From the NCBI GenBank assembly GCA_003280245.1, contig QCFN01000005.1:1-60333 (forward strand): DNA of 60,333 nt, written 5' to 3'. The notes below the pieces were generated by a model, which saw only the letters and a program-made list of their open reading frames with translations, had not been told where the DNA came from and did not search any database. This DNA comes from Prochlorococcus sp. AG-363-J23 (GTDB lineage: Bacteria > Cyanobacteriota > Cyanobacteriia > PCC-6307 > Cyanobiaceae). Every line of letters begins with the position of its first letter. Positions within the stretch are counted from its first letter, which is position 1. Shown here in pieces: positions 38,027 to 46,034 of the stretch. The position numbers and the translations under genes were made by a program.

Positions 38027-39829
38027 TCAAAGTTTCGCGAGGCCACGCTCTTGAAGATCAGCCAAATGGGAATAAAGACCACCTCTAGAACGGAGGTCCA
38101 AATGGGTTCCCTCTTCAACAATTTTTCCTCTCTGTAAAACCAATATTCGATCAGCAGATTCAACCGTAGCAAGGCGATGAGCTATCACAACAGCTGTCCT
38201 TTTAGTTAAAAGCCGTTCCAAATCTTTCTGCAGAGTTGCTTCTGTTGAAGGGTCCATAAATGCCGTTGCCTCATCCATAATCAAAACATCAGGATCACGA
38301 ATTGCGACTCGCGCAACTGATAGCAGTTGTCTTTCTCCAGAGGACAAGTTCCCCCCTCTTTCTCTAAGTTCTGTTTGCAAACCTTTGGGAAGTCGCCTTA
38401 GTAATGGATTGAGGCCAAGATCACTACAAATATCCTTAAGATCCTGATCATCGACTGACAAATCAAGACGAATATTATCAGCAACATTACCGCTAAACAA
38501 AAAGGTGTCTTGCAAAACAACACCAAGTTGTTTTCTTAAACGCACAATAGGAATATCTCTTAAATCTTCACCATCAAGAAGAATTCTTCCATTTTGGGGC
38601 TCATAAAGTCTACACAAAAGCCTAATTAATGTAGTCTTTCCAGAGCCTGTTGGTCCAACAAGTGCAATATTTTCTCCAGGTGTAATCCTTAAGTTAAGGT
38701 TTTCTATAATTGGCTCATCAGGACGATAATAAAAACTAACATTATCAAAAATCACCTCTCCACGACTACTGGAAGGACGAAAATCATCTCCAGATATTTG
38801 CTCATTAGAGTTTTTCTTTGCGGAGTCAACAATTTCCAAAGGCTGCTCTAATAGCTCTCCAATGCGCTCAACAGCAGTCAAACCTCCTTGAATCTGAGTA
38901 AACCGCTCAGCTAATTGCCTAAGAGGGTCAAATAAACGCTGCGAATAGAGAATAAAAGTAGTCAATGTACCTAATCCCATAAAACCAGTTGAGACCATCC
39001 AACCTCCTAGAGAAAGAACCAAAGCAACCGCAAATAATGAAATCCATTCTATAAATGCAGATATGCTGCTATCAAAGAAGATCGTTCCATTAACAGCACT
39101 TCTATAGGAAAGTCCTACACGATTAAAATTCTCACTATTTAGATTTTCGCGTCGAAACATCTGAACGACCTCAAGTCCTTGGAGATTTTCTTGGAAATCT
39201 GCATTTAACTGAGAAAGTTCTTCTCGAACACGATAATTTGCCCTTCTATATCTTTTTTGAAGCCAAACAACAAAGAAAGTAACCGGAACCTGAGCGAGCA
39301 AAAGAAAAGCCCCTAAACGCCACTCGATTAGAAGCATTGTGATAGCAATAACTAAAAGAGTTACTAAATCAGCAAGCACCCCTACTGCACCACTTCCAAA
39401 AACTTCAGCAAGAGCATCTACATCACTAGTAAGTCTTGTAAGTAATTTTCCTACGGGCATTCGGTCATGAAATCTTAGAGATAGTGACAATGCATGATCA
39501 AAAAGATCATCTCTAATGCGAGCCGTCAGCCTTTGACCAACTGCCTGAATAGTAAAAGACTGGAATCCTTGCAAAAACAGCCTCACTAATACAGAAACAA
39601 GAAGGATTAAAACCAAAAATCTCACTGCAGCGGCCATAGGAAGAGTTTCCAGCCATGAGAATGTTGGTTCGCCCCTGAGGATGCTTATGGCTTGGCCAAC
39701 CAAAAGAGGCTGAATCGCTCCTGCAAAAGCAACTGGAAGAAGGATCAAAAAAACTATCCCCAAGCTCTTCCTATCTCTTTGCAAATAGCGTCCTAAGCGC
39801 TTAACACGTTTAAGGTCGTTAACTAGCAT
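38027..39829 (-). CDS. ABC transporter, fused permease/ATPase (MsbA/LmrA type exporter)
   Basis: A 600-residue half-transporter: a six-helix membrane domain (residues 1 to about 320) and a C-terminal nucleotide-binding domain with Walker A GPTGSGKTTLIRLL, signature LSSGERQLLSVAR, Walker B DVLIMDEATAFMDP and switch His in VIAHRLATVES. It is likely an exporter acting as homodimer; the substrate (lipid, peptide or drug) is unknown. The start overlaps the hisG stop by one base (ATGA-like), so the two are probably co-transcribed. Confidence 0.93.
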   Translation of the reverse strand: MLVNDLKRVKRLGRYLQRDRKSLGIVFLILLPVAFAGAIQPLLVGQAISILRGEPTFSWLETLPMAAAVRFLVLILLVSVLVRLFLQGFQSFTIQAVGQRLTARIRDDLFDHALSLSLRFHDRMPVGKLLTRLTSDVDALAEVFGSGAVGVLADLVTLLVIAITMLLIEWRLGAFLLLAQVPVTFFVVWLQKRYRRANYRVREELSQLNADFQENLQGLEVVQMFRRENLNSENFNRVGLSYRSAVNGTIFFDSSISAFIEWISLFAVALVLSLGGWMVSTGFMGLGTLTTFILYSQRLFDPLRQLAERFTQIQGGLTAVERIGELLEQPLEIVDSAKKNSNEQISGDDFRPSSSRGEVIFDNVSFYYRPDEPIIENLNLRITPGENIALVGPTGSGKTTLIRLLCRLYEPQNGRILLDGEDLRDIPIVRLRKQLGVVLQDTFLFSGNVADNIRLDLSVDDQDLKDICSDLGLNPLLRRLPKGLQTELRERGGNLSSGERQLLSVARVAIRDPDVLIMDEATAFMDPSTEATLQKDLERLLTKRTAVVIAHRLATVESADRILVLQRGKIVEEGTHLDLRSRGGLYSHLADLQERGLAKL

Positions 39830-40482
39830 CAGACTGTTTCTCTTACCATTTTTGTGTTTAAACGCATTTCTTCAGTAATCGAGTTTAAGGCGCCGCTATC
39901 CAACCTCAATGAAAGAGGATTTCCTATTAAACGAGCTGATGATTTAAAAAGGTCTTCAACAGCAACCAATCCATTCTCTTGAAGAGTGCGACCAGAAGCC
40001 ACAAGATCAACGATTGCCTCTGCAATCCCTGTTAAGGGTCCTAATTCGACAGAACCTGTCAAATGTACAAGTTCAACGGGAAGATCTAAAGCATCGAAAA
40101 ATTCTCTCGCGCATCTAGTAAATTTGCTCGCGACTCTGCAATGTGGAGGCAAATCAGAGGCTCTTTTGTAACCACTACTCTCCTTCACAGCAACAGACAT
40201 ACGGCACTGCCCAAATCCAAGGTCAAGCAAATGTGCTACAGGCATCTGATGCTCTCTAAGCACGTCATAGCCCACAACTCCCAACTGAGCTTGTCCATAT
40301 GCCACATAAACAGGAACATCACCATTCCTGACCAAAAGAGCGCGAGCCCTCCCACAAGAGGAAGGAACCATTAACTGTCGATTATTAGAAACAAGCACTG
40401 CAGAAAAATCAAGCCCAGCGGCAGCAAACTGAGTCACCGAATCTTTAAGCAATGCTCCTTTTGCTAGTGCAACGGTAATCAT
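39829..40482 (-). CDS. hisG: ATP phosphoribosyltransferase, catalytic subunit (short form)
   Basis: First enzyme of histidine synthesis. The ATG giving [16 protein letters not shown] is chosen (217 residues), because the 23 residues further up do not fit the family. Signature segments include [29 protein letters not shown] and [19 protein letters not shown]. It lacks the C-terminal regulatory domain of the long form, so it should need a HisZ partner encoded elsewhere. The stop abuts the ABC transporter start. Confidence 0.94.
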   Translation of the reverse strand: MITVALAKGALLKDSVTQFAAAGLDFSAVLVSNNRQLMVPSSCGRARALLVRNGDVPVYVAYGQAQLGVVGYDVLREHQMPVAHLLDLGFGQCRMSVAVKESSGYKRASDLPPHCRVASKFTRCAREFFDALDLPVELVHLTGSVELGPLTGIAEAIVDLVASGRTLQENGLVAVEDLFKSSARLIGNPLSLRLDSGALNSITEEMRLNTKMVRETV

Positions 40483-40511
40483 AGAAAAATCACTCAAAAT
40501 AGACTTTACCG

Positions 40512-41294
40512 ATGTCCCCACATTCGAAAGAAATTTCGACCTGCGAAACAAGCACCAGAATTGATGGACTGCCGGTATTAGAAGACAACATCATCTGGAT
40601 TTGGATCCATGGGGGCAATGCTGTGGTAGTTGATCCTGCAGTGAGTGAGCCTATTCAACAATGGCTGACAGCTAGAGGACTCAATCTTCTTGCAGTTCTA
40701 CAAACACACCACCATTCTGATCATATTGGCGGAACAGAAGGCTTACTCCAAGCATGGCCAAAAGCAGAGGTAATTGCTGCAAAAGCTGATCTAGAACGAA
40801 TTCCTTTCCAAACTATTTCCGTTAAGGATGGCGACATCATCAAATTAATGGATCACCAAATCAACGTAATAGAAGTTCCTGGACACACAAAAGCTCATAT
40901 TGCTTATTTTGTTAATAGTAATCAAGGTAAAGGTGGTACAAGGGCGCTTTTCTGTGGAGACACACTTTTCAGCGGTGGATGCGGTCGACTATTTGAAGGT
41001 TCTCCAGTAGACATGTTTCTTTCTCTAAAAAAGTTAAATACACTTCCTGAAGAAACACAGGTTTTTTGCGCTCATGAATATACAGAATCTAATCTATATT
41101 GGGCCAGATCAATTAATCCGAAAAACAATTCAATCAAAAAAAGGCTAAAAGAAGTAATAAAGCTAAGGGGCAAAGGTTTATTGTCACTACCAACCACTAT
41201 TTCACTAGAAAGATCAATAAATCTTTTCCTTATGGCAAAAAGTCCCAAAGAATTAGGAGAGTTACGTAACCACAAAGACAACTGGAAAGGCTAA
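40512..41294 (+). CDS. gloB: Hydroxyacylglutathione hydrolase (glyoxalase II)
   Basis: Metallo-beta-lactamase-fold thioesterase that hydrolyses S-lactoylglutathione. Metal ligands lie in [24 protein letters not shown] and [17 protein letters not shown], with the C-terminal [13 protein letters not shown] typical of GloB. The 260-residue length is normal. It starts just upstream of, and divergently to, hisG. Confidence 0.94.
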   Translation: MSPHSKEISTCETSTRIDGLPVLEDNIIWIWIHGGNAVVVDPAVSEPIQQWLTARGLNLLAVLQTHHHSDHIGGTEGLLQAWPKAEVIAAKADLERIPFQTISVKDGDIIKLMDHQINVIEVPGHTKAHIAYFVNSNQGKGGTRALFCGDTLFSGGCGRLFEGSPVDMFLSLKKLNTLPEETQVFCAHEYTESNLYWARSINPKNNSIKKRLKEVIKLRGKGLLSLPTTISLERSINLFLMAKSPKELGELRNHKDNWKG

Positions 41295-41392
41295 TATTGC
41301 CCATAAAAGATCATAGAAAAACCTTTAGAAAGCCAGAAATGAGTAAGATCTTAGAAGAACACTTTCACAAGAGACTTCTTCACTAAGAAACC

Positions 41393-41791
41393 ATGAGCAA
41401 CTCTTCTATAAAAGCAATCAAAACTTTATCCGCACCTGCTCCAGTTGGACCTTACAACCAAGCTGTTATCGCCGGTGACTGGCTTTATTGTTCCGGCCAA
41501 ATTGCATTAGACCCAAAAACAGGAAATATGACTGGCGAAGGACAGATAGACGCAGAAACTATGCAAGTGCTTTCCAATCTAAAAGCTGTTTTAATTGCAG
41601 CAGGGGCTACCCCAGAACAAGTAGTTAAGACAACGATATATCTTGTCGATCTCAAGGATTTTGACGACGTCAACAAAATATATTCGGAAACTTTCGGAGT
41701 AGGCATAAGTCCTGCGAGAGCTTGTGTCGAAGTGTCAGCACTCCCTAAAGGTGGACGAGTTGAAATCGAATGCATTGCATGGCTGGGGTAA
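41393..41791 (+). CDS. RidA family reactive-intermediate deaminase
   Basis: A 132-residue trimeric YjgF/RidA protein. PAPVGPYNQAVIAGDWLYCSGQIALDP, here split, is the N-terminal signature, and the active-site Arg lies in SPARACVEVSALPKGGRVEI. It hydrolyses enamine/imine intermediates from PLP enzymes. No operon partner is obvious. Confidence 0.94.
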   Translation: MSNSSIKAIKTLSAPAPVGPYNQAVIAGDWLYCSGQIALDPKTGNMTGEGQIDAETMQVLSNLKAVLIAAGATPEQVVKTTIYLVDLKDFDDVNKIYSETFGVGISPARACVEVSALPKGGRVEIECIAWLG

Positions 41792-41890
41792 TTGAGAACT
41801 TCAAAAAGCCTGCAGAACTCATCAAAAAGCTGACCTAGCTGACAACGGGAACAGCAATTGTCTAAATTAAGTCTTGAACTGCGACCGATC

Positions 41891-42130
41891 ATGTCCGCAG
41901 CAAAACTAACTATTGGTGAACTAGAGGCAGGCTACCCTCTGTACTGCAAGGCTCTTCGGCGACTGCTGCAGGAAGGTCGTAGCCCAAAAGAAATTCAACG
42001 AACCGTGTGTTGGGGCCACCTTGAAACACTAAACAGATGTCTTCCTGGGAGATATAAGGCTCCCTCTTATTTACTTGCGCTAATCAAAAGAGACCTTGAA
42101 CAACCCAAAGGAGAAGAACCTTCTTACTAA
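41891..42130 (+). CDS. DUF3136-like small protein
   Basis: From ATG 41891 the protein has 79 residues, MSAAKLTIGELEAGYPLYCK at the start and CLPGRYKAPSYLLALIKRDL further on; it resembles what I recall as the DUF3136 family of marine picocyanobacteria. The frame is open to a TTG at 41858. It is helical and basic, with no known role. It sits on the plus strand at the edge of the carboxysome cluster, convergent with cbbX. Confidence 0.65.
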   Translation: MSAAKLTIGELEAGYPLYCKALRRLLQEGRSPKEIQRTVCWGHLETLNRCLPGRYKAPSYLLALIKRDLEQPKGEEPSY

Positions 42131-42152
42131 ACAAGGAAAACAATAGAAGCCT

Positions 42153-43040
42153 CTAATCAGACTTTTCTACTTCTCCTTGAAAAACCCTACTAGACAATAT
42201 ATCCATTTCTTCAATCGTCATTAGTTCATCTCTTGTCAGAAGCTCACCCATACGATTAAATAGTCTATTAGCATGCCTTAAACGTGTTCTATCCAAAGCA
42301 TTTCTAATTGATCTTGCATTAGCAAAAAAAGGCAACTTTCTCCTCTTTTCTATATATTCTTCAAATACCTTTAATGCTCTAGGATTAAATTTATAACCCT
42401 GCTTTTTTAGAAATAATTCTGCAATTTGAATTAATTCTCCATTAGTATAATCAGGAAAATCAATATGATGAGCAATCCTTGAAGAAAGTCCCGGATTAGA
42501 TTCATAAAAAGTATTCATTAAATCTTTATATCCCGCAAAGATAATGACAAATTCATCTCTCTTGTTCTCCATATCTTGAAGCAAAATTTCTATTGCTTCT
42601 GCACCATAATCTCTTTCATTTCCCTGTTTATGTAAATAGTATGCTTCATCAATAAAAAGAACACCTCCCATTGCTCGCTTTATCATTTCTTTTGTTTTTG
42701 GCGCAGTATGTCCCACATACTGACCAACCAAATCATCTCTAGTTACAGTTACTAAATGACCTTTTCGCAAATAGCCAAGTTTATACAAGATCTGTGAAAT
42801 TCTCTCTGCAACTGTAGTCTTTCCTGTCCCTGGTCTCCCAGTAAATGACATATGAAGTCCTGGCATAGTCCTTGGTAATTCAAGTCGAGTCCTGGCCTTT
42901 TCGACAAGCAATAAAGCCGCGATTTCCTTGATTCTTTTCTTGACCGGCAAAAGGCCAACCAGATCACACTCCAGCTGCTCAAGTACTTTTCCTACTCCAG
43001 ACTCCTCATATTCAGCTGAAAGGTCAATCGAGAAGCTCAT
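42153..43040 (-). CDS. cbbX: CbbX-type RuBisCO activase (AAA+ ATPase)
   Basis: A 295-residue AAA+ protein of the CbbX family, which removes inhibitory sugar phosphates from form I RuBisCO. Walker A is [16 protein letters not shown], Walker [21 protein letters not shown], and the pore-type segment [20 protein letters not shown] is CbbX-like, with sensor [14 protein letters not shown]. It overlaps the acRAF-like gene by 17 bases at its start and closes the carboxysome operon, which supports the assignment. Confidence 0.93.
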   Translation of the reverse strand: MSFSIDLSAEYEESGVGKVLEQLECDLVGLLPVKKRIKEIAALLLVEKARTRLELPRTMPGLHMSFTGRPGTGKTTVAERISQILYKLGYLRKGHLVTVTRDDLVGQYVGHTAPKTKEMIKRAMGGVLFIDEAYYLHKQGNERDYGAEAIEILLQDMENKRDEFVIIFAGYKDLMNTFYESNPGLSSRIAHHIDFPDYTNGELIQIAELFLKKQGYKFNPRALKVFEEYIEKRRKLPFFANARSIRNALDRTRLRHANRLFNRMGELLTRDELMTIEEMDILSSRVFQGEVEKSD

Positions 43041-43272
43041 CTATCTCTCTAGCGAAATGGTGATCAACATCAGACAAAGAGTCATCAACATCACTTTCTG
43101 GGCGAAGTGTGATATTGACATATGTTCTACCAAAACTTATGTCAGGAAAACGCTTTAATTTTTCACTATGATCACCCAGACGATCAAGAAAATTTCTTGT
43201 CTCCTCATATGTTTTAAATTCGAACCTCTTTTCTAGGCGGCATGGACGGTTACGCAGTTGCCAATTTTCCAT
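43024..43272 (-). CDS. acRAF-like protein (pterin-carbinolamine dehydratase fold)
   Basis: An 82-residue protein, [19 protein letters not shown] at the start and then [20 protein letters not shown] with [17 protein letters not shown]. This matches the PCD-like alpha-carboxysome RuBisCO assembly factor family (acRAF), encoded next to cbbX in alpha-carboxysome clusters. The dehydratase-style His residues are largely absent here, consistent with a chaperone rather than an enzyme. It overlaps cbbX by 17 bases. Confidence 0.83.
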   Translation of the reverse strand: MENWQLRNRPCRLEKRFEFKTYEETRNFLDRLGDHSEKLKRFPDISFGRTYVNITLRPESDVDDSLSDVDHHFAREIDELLD

Positions 43273-43360
43273 AGCTTTAACAAATTAAGTTTATCGAACT
43301 TAGATTAAAGCCTTCACTTTGGACCTGCTCAAATAGGCCAAAAAACAAGCTTAAAAGAAT

Positions 43361-43927
43361 TCATCGACGAGTCTGATTAGTAGAAATCAATACTGGCTCT
43401 ATTTCATTATGAGGCCTAGCAATTATATGTGCAGCAACAAGTCCATCACCAACTCTTTCACATGCATCTGCACCTGCCCTAACAGAAGCATTGACCGCTC
43501 CTGTCTCACCACGAACCATAACTGTCACATAACCACCACCTACATATTCTCTCGCAACAAAACTCACTTCAGCAGCTTTAGTCATTGCATCAGCAGCCTC
43601 AATAGCAGGAACGACACCTCTAGTCTCAATCATGCCCAAGGCAATTCCAGCCAAGAATGAATCATATTTCTCCAAAGAAGTTGAAGATCCTTTACGACTG
43701 CCAACATTCCCATTAGATGAGTTTTCATGAGAAAGGCGCCTTACACGGGTGGAATTTAAAGGTGAAGAAGAACCTACCTTTGATTCCACATCTACAGAGG
43801 AAACATCAATCGCTGGTTGTTCTCCTTTTGCAGATGAAGACATTCTTGATGCGGATGATTTCCTCCCTGATGATTGCTTAGCAGCATTGGTGGGAGAAAT
43901 TTTTCTAGGAGAAGGTGTTTCAGCCAT
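43361..43927 (-). CDS. csoS1E: Carboxysome shell BMC-domain protein with long N-terminal extension
   Basis: A 188-residue protein. The first 93 residues are basic, Ser-rich and probably disordered. From residue 94 (GIALGMIETRG) it is a hexamer-type BMC domain that is nearly the same as CsoS1 elsewhere in this window: 76 of 87 aligned residues agree through VAAHIIARPH. The extended form corresponds to the CsoS1E shell protein reported in picocyanobacteria. It lies between csoS4B and the acRAF-like gene, so it belongs to the operon. Confidence 0.88.
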   Translation of the reverse strand: MAETPSPRKISPTNAAKQSSGRKSSASRMSSSAKGEQPAIDVSSVDVESKVGSSSPLNSTRVRRLSHENSSNGNVGSRKGSSTSLEKYDSFLAGIALGMIETRGVVPAIEAADAMTKAAEVSFVAREYVGGGYVTVMVRGETGAVNASVRAGADACERVGDGLVAAHIIARPHNEIEPVLISTNQTRR

Positions 43928-43966
43928 TAGTTAATTGGATATTCAGTCAATAAAGTCAAAGACCTA

Positions 43967-44218
43967 TCAATCAGGAGGCCAATAATCAATTATTCCTCCA
44001 ATTGTTAAGTCAGTTTGAACAGAAGGGTTAGGGCATGCAAAACGAGCAGCAGAACCACTCGCAGTAAAAACCCAGTTACCTTCTCGAGCGCCAACAGGAT
44101 CTACAGCAACTAAGTCCTTCCCCTTGTTATTTCTCAAAATTCTTAAATGCATATGCCCCAATCCTTCCACTCTTTGTGTACAAACAAGACGGCCTTTAAC
44201 TTGCATTATTTCCATCAA
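43967..44218 (-). CDS. csoS4B: Carboxysome shell vertex protein CsoS4B (BMC-P)
   Basis: Forms pentamers at the carboxysome vertices. The 83-residue protein has MQVKGRLVCTQRVEGLGHMH, LVAVDPVGAREGNWVFTASG and LTIGGIIDYW, as in the CcmL/EutN fold. Two more upstream Met codons (MMEIM) make the exact start uncertain; the longest frame overlaps csoS4A by four bases (ATGA). Confidence 0.92.
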   Translation of the reverse strand: MMEIMQVKGRLVCTQRVEGLGHMHLRILRNNKGKDLVAVDPVGAREGNWVFTASGSAARFACPNPSVQTDLTIGGIIDYWPPD

Positions 44219-44487
44219 CCTGCTCCCCCAGAAGACTTCGCATTTTCAGGATCCCAATGATCAATAATTCCAACAATTGTCAAATCACTTGGGTAAGACT
44301 TACTTCCAGCGGCCTCTCTAGCCGCAGAGCTGCCTACACATATAACCCAATCATCTGGCTTGCAACCCACAGCATCTACAGCGACTTTTTTTGAACTTCC
44401 ATCAAGAACAACTTGCAAATGTTTGTGTTCAAAGCCAGGTATTCTATTCGTAGAAACCAAGGGTTTTAGAACCTTGCAAATCAACAT
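44215..44487 (-). CDS. csoS4A: Carboxysome shell vertex protein CsoS4A (BMC-P)
   Basis: Pentameric vertex protein of 90 residues: MLICKVLKPLVSTNRIPGFE, VAVDAVGCKPDDWVICVGSS and LTIVGIIDHWDPEN give the CcmL/EutN-type fold. The C-terminus is Ser/Gly/Ala-rich. One base separates it from csoSCA; its stop overlaps csoS4B. Confidence 0.94.
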   Translation of the reverse strand: MLICKVLKPLVSTNRIPGFEHKHLQVVLDGSSKKVAVDAVGCKPDDWVICVGSSAAREAAGSKSYPSDLTIVGIIDHWDPENAKSSGGAG

Positions 44488-44488
44488 G

Positions 44489-46027
44489 TCAGTGCTCCTC
44501 CTGTAAAACAGGATCGAGAGAAGATCCTAATACTTCAGCAGGTCCTTTTTGATCTCGATCTCTAATAGTAAGGAAAGTGTATAGCATGCCATCATCCACT
44601 AATTTTCGATATCTTGATAGAACTGCACTATTAACTCTTTGGCAATCAGCTATTGCTCTTTGTTTTGCCTCAGGAACTCTTCCCGAATAATCAAACCTAA
44701 TTACTATTGGTATAGGTAAATCCTTCGAAACATTTAATCCCTTAAAAATTTTTACGCCTACATCAAGGTCAGGCGCACCTTCTTCAACAGTATCAAGATG
44801 AGCAAAATAAGTAAGATTCCTCAAATGAACCTCTTTAAAACCAATTCCTACTCCAATAAATCTCTCAGCATGACCATTATCGGCATAAGCTCCTCCATGA
44901 AATTCACGGACGTAATCAATTTGTGAGATGTTATTAACAAGAATCCGAGTAATAAATTCAACCATTCCATGCTCTATTCTCCCAGAAGAACTACTCTCAA
45001 CCTTTCTTCTAATTGCTTGAACAGCCAGGTCTTTCTCAAGATTTTTAGTCTCTTCATAAATTTCCAAAGCAGATATCCATTTATTAAGATCAACATTCCC
45101 ATCATTTGAAGGGACATGAACACGTATTGAATCTGTATCGGTATCCAATCCTATTAAAAGTAAATCTACCGAAGCACCACAACAGAAACTATTTTCCACT
45201 GCTTGCCTAAAATCCATAAGTCTCCTAAGACCTTCCAAAGCAGCAACTGAATCATCACTGCCATGAGCTGCACAGCCTTGATGAGAAGGATCAACAGAAC
45301 TGAAATGATAAACAACTGTTTTTAAATATCGAGTATTAGATGTAGGAACATTTGGCGAGCCTTCTCTATATCTCCTATGCTCTGTCTTCACCCATCTATT
45401 AACTGTCTTTTCTATATCAAAAAGAGCCCCAGCATGTGATCGCCTCCGAACCATACTAAAAGGAATCCTAAGTGCATACGCAATGGTGTGCGCAAGTCTT
45501 CCATCGGCACATGGTGTGACGTCCAAAAGGTGAAAACCACAATCACTTAAGAAAGTTTCGAATTGACTTGACTGCTCACTTTCCTCTGCTCCTCCAAGAG
45601 GGTCTAAATTAAAAAACTCTTCACTAAATTGCTGATAAGTCTGAAATACACACCAAGCGAATAAAGCCCGCATATCAAGAGGTCGCACCCAAACATTCTC
45701 AATTAAATGTTTAGGCAATTCAAAACCAAGTTCTGAGAAAGCTATTTCTCCAGCCTTTTCAACAAAATATTCTTCATTCTGGAAAGTTGAAATTTTCTTT
45801 AAAACTGGAACAATTCTTTCAAACTTGCCCTTAACATCAGATTCATAATGATGAAGAGAAGTATTAGCCGACAAATTACTAAGAGAATGTCTTGGACTTG
45901 AGACGCCTCTCCTCATAGAAATATTAGTCCGAGGAGTTACTATTTCCTCACTAGTTTCGAAACGTTTTCTGGGTGCTGTAGGCCCAAGAAAACGTTTCGT
46001 GTTTTTGGCCAGATTTCTATAGGCCAT
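44489..46027 (-). CDS. csoSCA: Carboxysomal carbonic anhydrase (epsilon/beta-like, CsoSCA)
   Basis: Converts bicarbonate to CO2 inside the carboxysome. The 512-residue protein has a basic N-terminal region with Arg-rich repeats (residues 1 to about 60), probably the RuBisCO/shell attachment part. The catalytic region has C173, D175 and R177 in DVTPCADGRLAHT, and zinc ligands H241 (VVYHFSS) and C252 (HQGCAAHG), the same spacing as in the H. neapolitanus enzyme. It is also known as csoS3. Eight bases separate it from csoS2. Confidence 0.95.
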   Translation of the reverse strand: MAYRNLAKNTKRFLGPTAPRKRFETSEEIVTPRTNISMRRGVSSPRHSLSNLSANTSLHHYESDVKGKFERIVPVLKKISTFQNEEYFVEKAGEIAFSELGFELPKHLIENVWVRPLDMRALFAWCVFQTYQQFSEEFFNLDPLGGAEESEQSSQFETFLSDCGFHLLDVTPCADGRLAHTIAYALRIPFSMVRRRSHAGALFDIEKTVNRWVKTEHRRYREGSPNVPTSNTRYLKTVVYHFSSVDPSHQGCAAHGSDDSVAALEGLRRLMDFRQAVENSFCCGASVDLLLIGLDTDTDSIRVHVPSNDGNVDLNKWISALEIYEETKNLEKDLAVQAIRRKVESSSSGRIEHGMVEFITRILVNNISQIDYVREFHGGAYADNGHAERFIGVGIGFKEVHLRNLTYFAHLDTVEEGAPDLDVGVKIFKGLNVSKDLPIPIVIRFDYSGRVPEAKQRAIADCQRVNSAVLSRYRKLVDDGMLYTFLTIRDRDQKGPAEVLGSSLDPVLQEEH

Positions 46028-46034
46028 TACCTAT

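Noticed and set aside
41485-41892. 135-codon minus-strand frame over ridA
   Set aside because: Shadow of the well-supported RidA frame; no own family features.
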